Origin: a virus
IMG/VR virus record: IMGVR_UViG_3300033141_004712
Coordinates: 1-45,545 of that record
DNA: 45,545 bases
Reading direction: 5' to 3' (one strand)
The number at the start of each line of letters is the position of its first letter. Position 1 is the stretch's first letter. Positions 15,978-25,033 of the stretch are shown here, piece by piece. Both the position numbers and the translations under genes were made by a program. The notes under the pieces are model-generated. The model was given only the letters and a program-made list of their open reading frames with translations, was not told the DNA's origin and ran no database searches.

Positions 15978-18911
15978 TTATTCCCAGCCCTTAATACTAT
16001 ACACTACTCTTATACCATAGACTTCCACTGGCCCTTGGTCACCCGTGTATGAAATCCCCAAAGACAACCAATGGAATGTGGCTGCTTGATTATTTGGGAC
16101 TGGGAACTCCGCCACAAAATAACCTTCTTCTAATGCTTCACTTAAATCAACTGAACTTAAAGAATAAGCCGTTGTGCTGCCGTCAATATAATAATTAAGT
16201 GTTAAATCTATGTTTTGGTTTGGCAATTCTTCCGATTTGAGTAAAAGGTAAATTCGTTTTAAAAGTTTACGCTCCAAAGGATTGCCAAAATCATAATCGG
16301 AAGTTTTAAATGAAAAATCAAAATCATTACCAGCATCATCAAGACCAATATTTTGTTTGTAAATATACCCAGTATCTTTGCTATCTCCTGTATAAAATTC
16401 ATTACGATAAATAGCAGCACTTCTGGCATAAATATCATCAAATAATGTCCATCTATCGTTTTTATCTAAAATGAGTGCGTGGTCATTATACGGATCACCC
16501 ACTGTATTGGTAGTATAAAATAACCAATATCTGTCATCATAAAGCCCGGAAGCGACGGGGGGTCTGTTCGCCCCTTCATTCCATTCTACTGTTAATGCAT
16601 CCACCCGGACGGTTTCTGTCGCCGCAGTGGGATTTAATACGAATTTAGCACCTAAATATGGTGATGTAGAAACAGAGATTGAGGTATTGGCAATCTGAGA
16701 AACCCAATTTGCTGTAGACCTTGTTACTTCATTACAAGTTGTGCCTGTGGAAATATAATAAGATATACTGGAATTGCCGTCTATGTATTGTGAAGGCCTA
16801 AAATTGCCCCAAGAGGTTATACCAGAAGCGTCCACACAATCTGTGATAAAGTAACCTGTGGACATCGCTTTTAAAGAATAATCATATAAAATCGGCGTTG
16901 TTGTGCTATATGTTGTTGTAAAACTGGACACAAATTGCCAATATCTTTTTGTAAAATCAAAAGATTGTATTTCTTCTTGTGTCGCCAAATCAACCCAATT
17001 ATCCCAAGAAGAACCATCATTGCTTTGCCTGACTGCAAAGGATAAATCTGTCCCTTTAGAAGAAGAAGTAGAAAAATTACTTGAGAATGCTCCGATAACT
17101 GTTTTGTCTAATGAAGTATCTAATGCTTCTGACATATAATAACCAGAATCATAATATATGCCTGTATTATAAATATTATCTATATAAACATGGGGCGCAC
17201 TACCTGTGGCATAACCATCGTATATATATATATTTCTGTAAGTGTTTTGAGAATAGGTGTCATCAGAAGCAGTAATACTGGGTGAACTTTCATCATCAAA
17301 ATAGACACTAAAATCACCATTTTCCTCTCTCTCCACTCTAAACCAAATAGCATCTTTAGAACCCGAAGTAGCACTGCCAATTTCTACTAAAGAGCCATTG
17401 TCAACCCTATATAATTTAACAACCTCATCAGCTGGATAGGTGCCTACTGAACTTTCAAGGCAATAACCATTAGTTGAAGAGTAATCTGATTTGTTTGATA
17501 TAAAATAATATCTCACTTTTGTATTTTCATAAGTATAGATATAAAACTTCCATTTCCCAAAACCTCTTGAATCATCTTGACTATAAAAATTAGCGCTTGC
17601 TGAAACATCATCATTTCTATATACTTCTAAATACCCTGAAGATGCTCTCGCATAAGAACAATCACCACTACAAACCCAAGTGGGATTATCAGTATAATTA
17701 CCATCTGAAAAATCATCATATAACACCAAACTTCCTGAATAATCCAATGTTAAAGCGCCATTCACTATTTCAGTTGTAACTTTTACTAAAGTGCCATCAT
17801 CAAATTGATAACTTTCTGTTATTGTTATCCCCCAAGTAGAAGGAACAATGCTACCCGGATATATTGTAGTAGATGTCCACTCGCCGTTTGAAAGCCCCGC
17901 TTCCCATTCCGCTTGAGTATTATATGTCTTTGTCCTCTTATTACCTGCCGATTTTATCAATTCATCTATATTCTCTTTTATCGGGTCTGAAACTCTGGTT
18001 ATTTTAGTGCCACAAAGTTTTTCTATACCTCTGTTAGATAGCCAAATAAGGCAATTATCTTTAAATTGCACGCTATTATTGTCAATACACCCCACTTCCC
18101 CGCTTATTTTGCGTAATTTAAAATTACGCCTATCACTGCCATATAAAGCCCATAAATCATATTCTCTGCCAATAAAAAATGCTCCTTGATATTCGCCCAT
18201 TAAACAGGTTACATTATTGCCATCATTGAGACCAGAAATATCAATAGAAGCAGGGGTTGTGGACTTGCCGGGGACTTTTAAATCCCAGTCTGTGCCATCG
18301 CCTTCACCAGAGAGAAGTATCCTTGTCTTTTTGCCCGCTATATCCGCTGCCACTATTCTATTGGCGAAGGTGGACACAAGTTCCGCCAAAGGAAAATCCG
18401 CCACAGTGCTGGTGGATGTCCCATCCCAATAAAACGGAGTATCAATACCATTGGAACACCACAATTTACCCAGCGCCTGCACACAAGAGAAATCATTTTC
18501 CGTGTTAAAGCCAGAAAGCCCATCTATTGCGGTGCAGTCGCCGATACCGGTACTATAAAAGAAACTTTGGCTGGAGTTTATTACAAGATATTGGCGCCCA
18601 TCTGTCGCATTAAACGCCCAAAGCCCTCTTATCGCTTTCTGGTCCTGACAAGGAGTAGCATTGTATTTCGCATAACCCTTTCTTCGTGAAATAGAAAGAT
18701 TTTCATCGTAATATATGTTAAGGGCTTCTTTTAAACAAGAGGGGGGGATTTTAATCGGGGAATATTGGGTAACTAATCCGCATTGAGAAAATTCAGGGTA
18801 TATAAAACTTTTTTCAACTTCTGTCGGCTGTTTAGCACATACTCCTATTGCCAATATTGCTTGAATTATTGGCATTATCATTAAAATATTTAATCTGTAA
18901 AACCATTTCAT
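15978..18911 (-). CDS. tail nozzle protein (gp12-like) with signal-peptide-like N-terminus
   Basis: A 977-residue protein. The ATG at 18911 follows AAGGATTG and is preferred over an in-frame TTG at 18917. Residues 1-28 look like a signal peptide: basic start, hydrophobic ILMIMPIIQAILAIGV, then V-C-A before K, a good type I cleavage site. The N-terminal mature region has the nozzle-like pattern of an N-I-Y-Y-D-E-N segment followed by S-R-R-K-G-Y-A-K-Y-N. The rest is beta-rich with many Ser/Thr/Tyr/Asp residues. It lies next to the adaptor gene, as in T7-like tails. The repeated TATGGATTAAAA segment lies upstream. Confidence 0.75.
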   Translation of the reverse strand: MKWFYRLNILMIMPIIQAILAIGVCAKQPTEVEKSFIYPEFSQCGLVTQYSPIKIPPSCLKEALNIYYDENLSISRRKGYAKYNATPCQDQKAIRGLWAFNATDGRQYLVINSSQSFFYSTGIGDCTAIDGLSGFNTENDFSCVQALGKLWCSNGIDTPFYWDGTSTSTVADFPLAELVSTFANRIVAADIAGKKTRILLSGEGDGTDWDLKVPGKSTTPASIDISGLNDGNNVTCLMGEYQGAFFIGREYDLWALYGSDRRNFKLRKISGEVGCIDNNSVQFKDNCLIWLSNRGIEKLCGTKITRVSDPIKENIDELIKSAGNKRTKTYNTQAEWEAGLSNGEWTSTTIYPGSIVPSTWGITITESYQFDDGTLVKVTTEIVNGALTLDYSGSLVLYDDFSDGNYTDNPTWVCSGDCSYARASSGYLEVYRNDDVSASANFYSQDDSRGFGKWKFYIYTYENTKVRYYFISNKSDYSSTNGYCLESSVGTYPADEVVKLYRVDNGSLVEIGSATSGSKDAIWFRVEREENGDFSVYFDDESSPSITASDDTYSQNTYRNIYIYDGYATGSAPHVYIDNIYNTGIYYDSGYYMSEALDTSLDKTVIGAFSSNFSTSSSKGTDLSFAVRQSNDGSSWDNWVDLATQEEIQSFDFTKRYWQFVSSFTTTYSTTTPILYDYSLKAMSTGYFITDCVDASGITSWGNFRPSQYIDGNSSISYYISTGTTCNEVTRSTANWVSQIANTSISVSTSPYLGAKFVLNPTAATETVRVDALTVEWNEGANRPPVASGLYDDRYWLFYTTNTVGDPYNDHALILDKNDRWTLFDDIYARSAAIYRNEFYTGDSKDTGYIYKQNIGLDDAGNDFDFSFKTSDYDFGNPLERKLLKRIYLLLKSEELPNQNIDLTLNYYIDGSTTAYSLSSVDLSEALEEGYFVAEFPVPNNQAATFHWLSLGISYTGDQGPVEVYGIRVVYSIKGWE

Positions 18912-18924
18912 TTTCAATCCTTTT

Positions 18925-18969
18925 AACTCTTTTATAGACCATATTTTAATCCATATTTTAATCCATATT
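18925..18969 (-). repeat. tandem repeat in the adaptor-nozzle gap
   Basis: About three copies of a 12-bp unit (minus strand TATGGATTAAAA and variants) fill the space between the adaptor stop and the nozzle start. It is one of several junction repeats in this window. No other signal is visible. Confidence 0.7.
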
Positions 18970-19704
18970 CTAATCTGTATTCAATTTACCATATCCTGCT
19001 GGCATTAAATTGGGTAAATAATTTGGTCTATTTACGCATACACCCCGCATATTTTGCACTAAAGAACCGAACATTTGAAAAAACAATTGTGCGTCTTTTG
19101 CATTTTCATCCATTATACTCATTTTATAGGCACAATAATAAACCAAAGCGTAGTGGAAAGCGTCAAATTCATTAACAGCGTCAAACGGTTCATCGCTGTC
19201 ACTTGACATTTCAGTAGAATAGGCAATATAATCCACTTTTATTGTTTCAGTATCTGTGGCGACACCCGGGAAGGGATATATACCTATCACTCCTCTTGTG
19301 GTAAAATCTACAAAATATTTCAACGGAGAACCTGTATCAGTATCCCAAGTGGGATTTTTATCAAGCGCAGCCAAAGAAACTTCAGGCAAAGGCATATCCT
19401 CGTATTTTACCCTCATTGTTGTTATAAAATCAGAGGGCATAGCATAATAGGTTGTGCCAACTATGGTATCAAATTCATATCGTTTACGCTGGCATTGGCT
19501 TAAAACATCTATCAATTTTTGTCCTTCATTTGCCCAAGAGGTTATTTGTGTATCGGTATATCTTTGGCGGGTAGATTGTGCGTCATTGACAAGGTATCTT
19601 GCCTCTGCTCTAATTTGTGATAATGTTAACGCTTCTAAAATTACGGGATTTGCGAAAAAGAAATTAAATATACCTAAAAAGATTAGAAAAATAATATATC
19701 TCAT
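18970..19704 (-). CDS. tail adaptor (gp11-like) with signal-peptide-like N-terminus
   Basis: A 244-residue protein. Residues 1-26 are strongly hydrophobic (IIFLIFLGIFNFFF) after an Arg, followed by A-N-P and L-E-A-L-T, which suits export. The mature part starts with LSQIRAEARYLVND and TDTQITSWANEGQKLID, an all-helical pattern like podovirus head-tail adaptors, then a beta region (YYAMPSDFITTMRVKYEDMPL). Position between capsid genes and the nozzle supports the adaptor call. Ribosome site weak. Confidence 0.7.
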   Translation of the reverse strand: MRYIIFLIFLGIFNFFFANPVILEALTLSQIRAEARYLVNDAQSTRQRYTDTQITSWANEGQKLIDVLSQCQRKRYEFDTIVGTTYYAMPSDFITTMRVKYEDMPLPEVSLAALDKNPTWDTDTGSPLKYFVDFTTRGVIGIYPFPGVATDTETIKVDYIAYSTEMSSDSDEPFDAVNEFDAFHYALVYYCAYKMSIMDENAKDAQLFFQMFGSLVQNMRGVCVNRPNYLPNLMPAGYGKLNTD

Positions 19705-19719
19705 TTTTCTTAATCACCA

Positions 19720-20154
19720 TCAATCGCCACTATCATATTCTTCTTCGCCACGAAGATATACAGTCCCTCCTACCCCGTCCTGAAGTCTACCATATAAAAT
19801 GGCTTCCGAATGATTTTCTAAAATTGAAAGGGATTGTCCAATAACCATACCTTTAGTATCATCTTTACATAAAACGCCTGAAGTCGTAGTGGTAGATAAG
19901 CAAATATACCCTGCCATAGCAGTAGAAGTGGTTTGTATAACTGCATATCTCCTTTTCGCTCTTTTAGGTAAAACCTGTGTCCACGAAGTAGAAGTGATGG
20001 AAATATTGAACGGCAATCTTGTGTCGCCATTATTTATGGAAATTTTATCAACAAATATCTTGCCTCTCGGTGCGGAATTGGTGTAAACACTGCCCAATAA
20101 TCCTATGGCGATAACACCCATAAGAAAAAGAAAATACTTTTTCATTACATTCAT
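19720..20154 (-). CDS. small secreted-type virion protein
   Basis: A 144-residue protein whose first 30 residues are signal-like (KKYFLFLMGVIAIGLLGSVY, then TNSAP). The remainder is beta-rich (SITSTSWTQVLPKRAKRRYAVI, TAMAGYICLSTTT), which suggests a small jelly-roll-like or decoration fold, but no family is recognised. Upstream, a 10-bp unit (TAGTGAGGTA) is repeated three times and its last copy supplies the ribosome site. Confidence 0.65.
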   Translation of the reverse strand: MNVMKKYFLFLMGVIAIGLLGSVYTNSAPRGKIFVDKISINNGDTRLPFNISITSTSWTQVLPKRAKRRYAVIQTTSTAMAGYICLSTTTTSGVLCKDDTKGMVIGQSLSILENHSEAILYGRLQDGVGGTVYLRGEEEYDSGD

Positions 20155-20156
20155 TG

Positions 20157-20190
20157 TTATACCTCGCTATACCTCACTATACCTCACTAT
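20157..20190 (-). repeat. triplicated ribosome-site segment
   Basis: Three adjacent 10-bp copies (minus strand TAGTGAGGTA, TAGTGAGGTA, TAGCGAGGTA) lie directly upstream of the gene starting at 20154. Each contains GAGGT, so the ribosome binding site itself has been multiplied. Confidence 0.8.
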
Positions 20191-20197
20191 ATCTCTT

Positions 20198-20695
20198 TTA
20201 ATTGAGGGCTACCCAATCGCCGCTATCATTAACCGTAGCCGTAGCCACATAAACTTTATGAGTCCCGGTGATATACAAAATAGACCCTTCTGAATAACCG
20301 CTTGTAGGTAAAGACGCTTTAGAGCCATAAAGTTTAAGGGGAACTCCCGTAGAAGCAGTGGATATACTAACTCCTACTGAAGTAGTGGTGATAGAAACAC
20401 TATCAGAACCAGTATAAGAGCCAGTATTTGTTATCCCCTCTCCTGTATAGGAGCCAGAATTGGTTATGCTTGTCCCAATATAAAGTTTTCTTACTTGATA
20501 AGATGCGGAACCTATATCAAGCGTGTTATCAACACCGGGAATAAAATGCTTGCTGGAATTAACACGCCAAAGGGAATAACCGTTCTCCATATCATAACCC
20601 ATAGTGCTATAATCCCCTGATTCACTGGCAATTTTGAGATAACCAAAAGAAGCAATTACTGCTAATATTCCCAAACAAAAAAGCAATTTTTTCAT
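20198..20695 (-). CDS. secreted-type fibre-like virion protein
   Basis: A 165-residue protein. The second of two adjacent ATGs (20695) is preferred for spacing to GGAGG. Residues 1-26 are signal-like (KK, then LLFCLGILAVIASFGYL, then IASES). The mature part has a fibre-type motif LDIGSASYQVRKLYIG and the repeats SGSYTGEG and TGSYTGSD, plus Ser/Thr-rich beta sequence. Perhaps a short collar or head fibre. It lies between capsid-region and tail genes. Confidence 0.65.
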   Translation of the reverse strand: MKKLLFCLGILAVIASFGYLKIASESGDYSTMGYDMENGYSLWRVNSSKHFIPGVDNTLDIGSASYQVRKLYIGTSITNSGSYTGEGITNTGSYTGSDSVSITTTSVGVSISTASTGVPLKLYGSKASLPTSGYSEGSILYITGTHKVYVATATVNDSGDWVALN

Positions 20696-20772
20696 CATAC
20701 CTCCATATTCTGACATATTCTAATGAAAGTCAAAAAGCTTTCTAAATTACTAAACTGCTTTAACTACTTTAA

Positions 20773-21279
20773 TTACCTGACTTTTCTTAACTTGTCAAGG
20801 TCGTTAATAGTAGGGTCGTCGGGCTCAAGCATAAGCCCCAATTCACGCCATTGGCGGATATAATGGTCTACTTCATGCCGCTTTAAAGCTTTTTGATAAG
20901 CCGACCGCCAATTTGGGTCAGTCCTGCTAACCACATTCATTTCGTTAAATGTCTCCAGATACGGAGCAAATCTCCTCTCAAGGTCAGCCCGCAATCGTTT
21001 AATCTTATCCCGCTTAACAGGGTCGTTTTCCCGTTTTGGGGAATAATTATCCAATTGCGATTTAAGTTTGCTTATTTCCTTCTTAATTTTCTCTTTATTT
21101 ATAGTAATAGATTCAAGTTCAGCAGCGACAAACTTGTCTTCTCTTACTTGTTTTTCAGCGTTTGCCATGTCTTCCAAACTTGAAATATTACTCTTTATTG
21201 ATTCCACCTCTCGGGGAGTTAGAACCATTTTTTTAGTAGATTCTTGTTCCGTATCTCTTGGGGTTTTTCTTGCAGCCAT
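20773..21279 (-). CDS. hypothetical charged coiled-coil protein
   Basis: A 168-residue protein, Lys/Glu/Arg-rich, with a likely coiled coil at about residues 25-85 (KEKIKKEISKLKSQLD) and a second helical region. GGAGGG lies upstream of the start. It directly follows the capsid gene. It could be a head-tail completion or assembly protein. No family recognised. Confidence 0.65.
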   Translation of the reverse strand: MAARKTPRDTEQESTKKMVLTPREVESIKSNISSLEDMANAEKQVREDKFVAAELESITINKEKIKKEISKLKSQLDNYSPKRENDPVKRDKIKRLRADLERRFAPYLETFNEMNVVSRTDPNWRSAYQKALKRHEVDHYIRQWRELGLMLEPDDPTINDLDKLRKVR

Positions 21280-21325
21280 AGCTTGAGCCCTCCGATTACT
21301 ATTAGTTTTGATTAACTATAATTAG

Positions 21326-22210
21326 TTATACTTGATGGCCATATATCCAGCGCCAATCAAGCGCCGAAATGGCAAAAGAAGTATAACCTGCGACCTTTGT
21401 TGATAAAGTATCAAACTCACCATCTCTGAAAAACTGGGTAGGTTCCCATTCCCTGAAGATAAGCTCTTCCTTCATCCGCTTGGAATTAACCATAAACCAG
21501 TTTGTAGAACTTTCAAGAAAGTTATCCCATATAATAACATTAAACTGCCCTTCCAGAAAGTTCTTGTTATTAAGGTCAGTATCCACTTTACCCATAGAGC
21601 GCAATATCTCATAAGCTTTTTCCTCTAAATCCATAGGGATTATCAGAGTATCAGGAATGTTATACATAATGTTGTCCCTATTGGTTTTGAGTTTTTTAAA
21701 GTTAAGTCTCGTGGTGGCTATGTTAGGCGCAGTAAACGCTAAAGAACCAACATTTGACTGGTTGCTGCCACCAACTTTTGAGGTATGCGCAGAATAGCAG
21801 AGAGGATTGCCATCGCCCACAGTGAAAGAGCCAAAAGCGTTATTAAATACATACGCTCCCATGCTCTCCCTTAAAGCCCTGAAAGCAACGGCTAATTCCT
21901 TTACCTTTCTTTCTATCACGCCATACAAGTCATTGCGAAGTAGTCTCCTCGTGATTTTAAGACCATAGGCATATTCCCTCTCACTGACCGACTTTGAGTA
22001 TCCTTCCCGGAAGTCATCGTATGGAATTTCCCCATTAAATTGAGGAACCGTTCCCAAATCTCCCGTTTCAAGGTCCGTTTCAACAGCTTGCTCGGCATCC
22101 TTGAACCTAAAGATATAAGGGAGCATAGAAACAAAGTCTCTGTAAGACTTTATAAACACTACAGAAAGCCCCTTAACTACTATTGAGGGCCATTTACCTT
22201 GTGTTATCAT
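21326..22210 (-). CDS. major capsid protein
   Basis: A 294-residue protein with the features of an HK97-fold capsid subunit: an extended N-terminal arm, a helix region (EREYAYGLKITRRLLRNDLYGVIERKVKEL), then a beta domain (DTLIIPMDLEEKAYEIL and QFNVIIWDNFLE). It resembles Mu gpT-like capsids in the NPLCYSAHTSK and NWFMV segments. Location after scaffold and portal genes supports it. Start preceded by AAAGGAGAT. Confidence 0.8.
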   Translation of the reverse strand: MITQGKWPSIVVKGLSVVFIKSYRDFVSMLPYIFRFKDAEQAVETDLETGDLGTVPQFNGEIPYDDFREGYSKSVSEREYAYGLKITRRLLRNDLYGVIERKVKELAVAFRALRESMGAYVFNNAFGSFTVGDGNPLCYSAHTSKVGGSNQSNVGSLAFTAPNIATTRLNFKKLKTNRDNIMYNIPDTLIIPMDLEEKAYEILRSMGKVDTDLNNKNFLEGQFNVIIWDNFLESSTNWFMVNSKRMKEELIFREWEPTQFFRDGEFDTLSTKVAGYTSFAISALDWRWIYGHQV

Positions 22211-22308
22211 TACTATCTCCTTTAAAGTTAAAAGTAATCAAAATGGTAAATCTTGTGTGCTAATTCGTGTTAATTTCTGTTATCTAAATTACGTTATATT
22301 ATGCTATA

Positions 22309-23094
22309 TTATGCTATCGGGTTCAAAGCAGTATCAATTAACTGAAGAACCGCATATAATTCAAACTGGCTGAGGTCATCCAAATCAGCGAGACCGCCGT
22401 GAGTATCCGGGTCAAGCAACTCGGTAACGCCATTTCTTACAATATACCTCTCCAGTATTGAAGCCCTGCCTGAACCAGCGGCAGCCGTTGTGCCAATTTT
22501 CGTTCCAGCAGTAGCAGAAGGCACTGTCCAAACTACCAATTGATGGAACAAAGGCAGAATTTTTACCACATCGGAAGTATTATCCAAGTCTGTGGCAAAT
22601 GCGCTTTCTACTTCACATTCGCCTGAAGCTGAAGTTTTTATAAACTCCAACTGCCCTTTTCCCGTCCCGGCTACCACATACAAAAAGCCAGTATCTATAT
22701 TATCTTCCAGATTTGTTATGGTAACAGTCCCGGAAGAATAACTTGCCACATCAGCTTTAGAACTGCCAGACAAGTCATAATCTACCCTCATTAAAGTAGC
22801 CCCATCGCATACTTCTATGAGTTTTGAGGGGTATTCATCAGGATCACCGCCGAAAGGGGCAAACCACTTCTCAGAACCATCCACATTGGCATCGCCGCTG
22901 ACACTATAATCGTGTAATTCCTGCAACACACCCAGCGCATCGGCATTAGAAGCAGCAGTATTTTTTATGGCAACACCCAAGTCTGTCTCGGCAGTTGCCC
23001 CTCTCATCATCAGAGACCCAATAGCCACATCAGCGCCCCCACCATATATAGGGACCCTAACGAGTCTTGATTTTAACGAATGTAATACTTTCAT
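22309..23094 (-). CDS. putative capsid-associated/decoration protein
   Basis: A 261-residue protein starting after AGAGGAG. Rich in Ala, Gly, Ser, Thr and Asp, with beta-type sequence (GTVTITNLEDNIDTGFLYVVAGTG). Encoded directly upstream of the capsid gene. Glycine and small residues in the N-terminal part (YGGGADVAIGSLMMRGATA) fit a head surface protein. No family recognised; role inferred from position. Confidence 0.6.
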   Translation of the reverse strand: MKVLHSLKSRLVRVPIYGGGADVAIGSLMMRGATAETDLGVAIKNTAASNADALGVLQELHDYSVSGDANVDGSEKWFAPFGGDPDEYPSKLIEVCDGATLMRVDYDLSGSSKADVASYSSGTVTITNLEDNIDTGFLYVVAGTGKGQLEFIKTSASGECEVESAFATDLDNTSDVVKILPLFHQLVVWTVPSATAGTKIGTTAAAGSGRASILERYIVRNGVTELLDPDTHGGLADLDDLSQFELYAVLQLIDTALNPIA

Positions 23095-23162
23095 TTAATC
23101 TCCTCTTTTAAATTTCAGTGCTCAAAATTGTTTATCAGAAAGTAATATCAAGATGTTTTTAT

Positions 23163-23558
23163 TTACTTCATACCATTTTTAGAGCCGCAAAAAGGGCAAC
23201 CCTGACCTTTCCGCACCGTTTGCTCTCCATACGGCTCTGAAAAACTTTGTCGCAATCCAAATGGCACTTGCACGCTGTCTGTCCCGGTAGTTACAGAACC
23301 ATAACCGCCTTTCCCTGTTCTGGTGCCACCTGAAACATCATTTTTGCGATAGTCAAAATAAAACCCGCATTGCTTGCATTGTATCTTGACTTTGTAATTG
23401 GTATTGGAGGGGGAACCCTGCTCCGTGCCAAGCACTATGTTGTTTTTACATATAGAGCCAGTCCCTTTAGTCTGGGTGGGATGTAAATTCTTGCCGAATT
23501 TTATTTTATCACTATGTTTATAACCTTTTTCGTTACCGAAATAAATTTTTTTCTTCAA
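23163..23558 (-). CDS. zinc-ribbon-like protein in the head cluster
   Basis: A 131-residue protein with two cysteine pairs, C-K-Q-C-G near residue 81 and C-P-F-C-G near residue 122, separated by a glycine-rich linker (SGGTRTGKGGYGSV). A zinc ribbon is likely. The start is a TTG at 23558 with AAGGGAG upstream; no ATG is available. It lies between scaffold and capsid-associated genes. Function unknown. Confidence 0.65.
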   Translation of the reverse strand: MKKKIYFGNEKGYKHSDKIKFGKNLHPTQTKGTGSICKNNIVLGTEQGSPSNTNYKVKIQCKQCGFYFDYRKNDVSGGTRTGKGGYGSVTTGTDSVQVPFGLRQSFSEPYGEQTVRKGQGCPFCGSKNGMK

Positions 23559-23572
23559 TTTATTACTCCCTT

Positions 23573-24505
23573 TTACTTTCTTCTTTTTCTATTTTCAACT
23601 GCTTGCCATTCATCATTGCCACTTATCATTACTCCATCAAGGCCTTTTAAATCGTGGCTATGTTGTTTTAGCAATTTAAAATCTTCCTTTTTAGGCGTTA
23701 TTTTTTCTATCAATGCCTTTTCGTAGTTACGCAATCCAGAAGTATCAGGGACTAATGTGTCTTCTTCTGTTTCGCTGACATTGTCATCATCTCTACCAAA
23801 TTTATTGCCAAACCTGTTGCCCGAAGAAACATTTTTATTTGTTTTATCCATAATCCCCGCCTTTCCTTTAATGTAAAATTCCGCCGATTTCATAACCTTT
23901 GTTAATTTCTCGCTATCCTCATAAACATCAGGCGGAAATTGCTGAACAAAACTATCTATATCCGCTTCATACTTAGCAAGAGCAGGGTTTTGTTTAAAAA
24001 ACTTTTCTTTTGTTTTTTCATACAAACTCTTGGTTTCAAAAGATTTAAACTTTTCCTCCGCCTGTCTTGCTTTTTCTTGCGCTTCTTTCAACTTCGCTTC
24101 AAATTCACTTTTGGTTCTATCGGCGTATGCTTTTGCCAAGTTATCCATTATCAGCAATTGTTCTTTTGTCAAACCCGTTTTCTCTTCTAAATCTTCCCAT
24201 TGCTCCTTTGTTAAAGTAGAAGTAGATTGGTCGCCTGCTATCTTTTTTTGCTCTTCAGATATTTTCTTTTGCGCTTCTAAAAACGCTTCTGCTTTGGCTT
24301 TTTCTATTTCTGCTTCTTTTTTGAGCCGCTCTACCTCTTCCCTTTCTCTGGCTATCTGCTCTTCCATCTCTTTGAGTTTTTGGGCTTCGTCTTTATCTAC
24401 TTCATTCTGCTCGTTCTGCTCATCTTGCTCATTTTGTTCATTTTGTTCATTTTGTTCATTTTGTTCATTCTGTTCATTCTGTTCATTTTGCTCTTTTATT
24501 GTCAT
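23573..24505 (-). CDS. scaffolding protein with N-terminal EQN repeat
   Basis: A 310-residue, highly charged, helical protein. The N-terminus holds about ten E-Q-N triplets encoded by a 9-bp-type DNA repeat. A long coiled coil follows at about 45-165 (EEQIAREREEVERLKKEAE), then a C-terminal region with basic residues. Composition and position between portal and capsid genes are those of a scaffold protein. The start overlaps the preceding stop (ATGA). Confidence 0.75.
   Translation of the reverse strand: MTIKEQNEQNEQNEQNEQNEQNEQNEQDEQNEQNEVDKDEAQKLKEMEEQIAREREEVERLKKEAEIEKAKAEAFLEAQKKISEEQKKIAGDQSTSTLTKEQWEDLEEKTGLTKEQLLIMDNLAKAYADRTKSEFEAKLKEAQEKARQAEEKFKSFETKSLYEKTKEKFFKQNPALAKYEADIDSFVQQFPPDVYEDSEKLTKVMKSAEFYIKGKAGIMDKTNKNVSSGNRFGNKFGRDDDNVSETEEDTLVPDTSGLRNYEKALIEKITPKKEDFKLLKQHSHDLKGLDGVMISGNDEWQAVENRKRRK
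24408..24492 (-). repeat. 9-bp tandem repeat in the scaffold gene
   Basis: About nine imperfect copies of a 9-bp unit (plus strand TTCATTTTG and TTCATTCTG forms) encode the E-Q-N tripeptide. Copy number is likely to vary by slippage without frameshift, because the unit is a multiple of three. Confidence 0.85.
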
Positions 24506-24882
24506 ATTACCCTCTCTCCTGTCTGTCTATTTACTTTTTCTACAACTTTTTTTCTTTCTTCTTGCAACCGCTTCATTTCAGTCGTGGCGATGTCCAAAAA
24601 TCTATCGTTTTTCTCCACTATCTCTATTATATCATAAAGCGCAGAAGACATACCCCGATAAAATTTCAGCTCGTGAATTGATGTTCCATCGGTATTGGAA
24701 GATAAAATGGCATTTATCTTATCCTGACACCGGGATATAGTAGTTTGGATAAATTCTTTGAGACTATTCCAAAATTCCGTCTTGTCATTTGTGGAATATT
24801 TTTTCAAAGAACGAATTAATTTTTCCTGCATTTGTATTCTCTGGTCTATATTCTTGACGCTCTCTTGAGTGTATTTTAACAT
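24502..24882 (-). CDS. hypothetical coiled-coil protein
   Basis: A 126-residue helical protein (ESVKNIDQRIQMQEKLIRSL at the N-terminus and MKRLQEERKKVVEKVNRQ at the C-terminus). The start has AGGAGG upstream. First gene downstream of a strong promoter at 24929-24957 and overlapping the scaffold start. Could be an assembly factor. No family recognised. Confidence 0.65.
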   Translation of the reverse strand: MLKYTQESVKNIDQRIQMQEKLIRSLKKYSTNDKTEFWNSLKEFIQTTISRCQDKINAILSSNTDGTSIHELKFYRGMSSALYDIIEIVEKNDRFLDIATTEMKRLQEERKKVVEKVNRQTGERVI

Positions 24883-24928
24883 TATGCCTCCTGTGTATGT
24901 TTTTCTTTGTTTTTAAAAACTCAATTAA

Positions 24929-24957
24929 AGTATAACAAATTTTTTCTCTTTTGTCAA
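24929..24957 (-). promoter_or_regulatory. sigma70-type promoter for the scaffold-capsid genes
   Basis: On the minus strand, TTGACA and TATACT are separated by exactly 17 bp; the start point would be near 24922. Just upstream (to about 24995) the CTTGACA/CTTGGCA unit is repeated. The promoter lies in the only sizeable gap of the head cluster, between the portal and the 24882 gene, and would raise scaffold and capsid expression. Confidence 0.75.
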
Positions 24958-25033
24958 GTTTTACCAAGTTTTTGCCAAGTTTTGTCAAGTTTAATAAACA
25001 TATAATCAAATCTTATCTAAATTGTAAAATATT

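Noticed and set aside
18811-18911. Lipoprotein signal (lipobox) in the nozzle protein
   Set aside because: The residues before Cys are I-G-V, and V at -1 is unsuitable for a lipobox; a type I site (VCA) fits better.
24030-24740. Long open frame antisense to the scaffold gene (236 residues, Ser/Cys/Phe-rich)
   Set aside because: It is the complement of the charged, repetitive scaffold gene, has no ribosome site and gives an implausible low-complexity protein.
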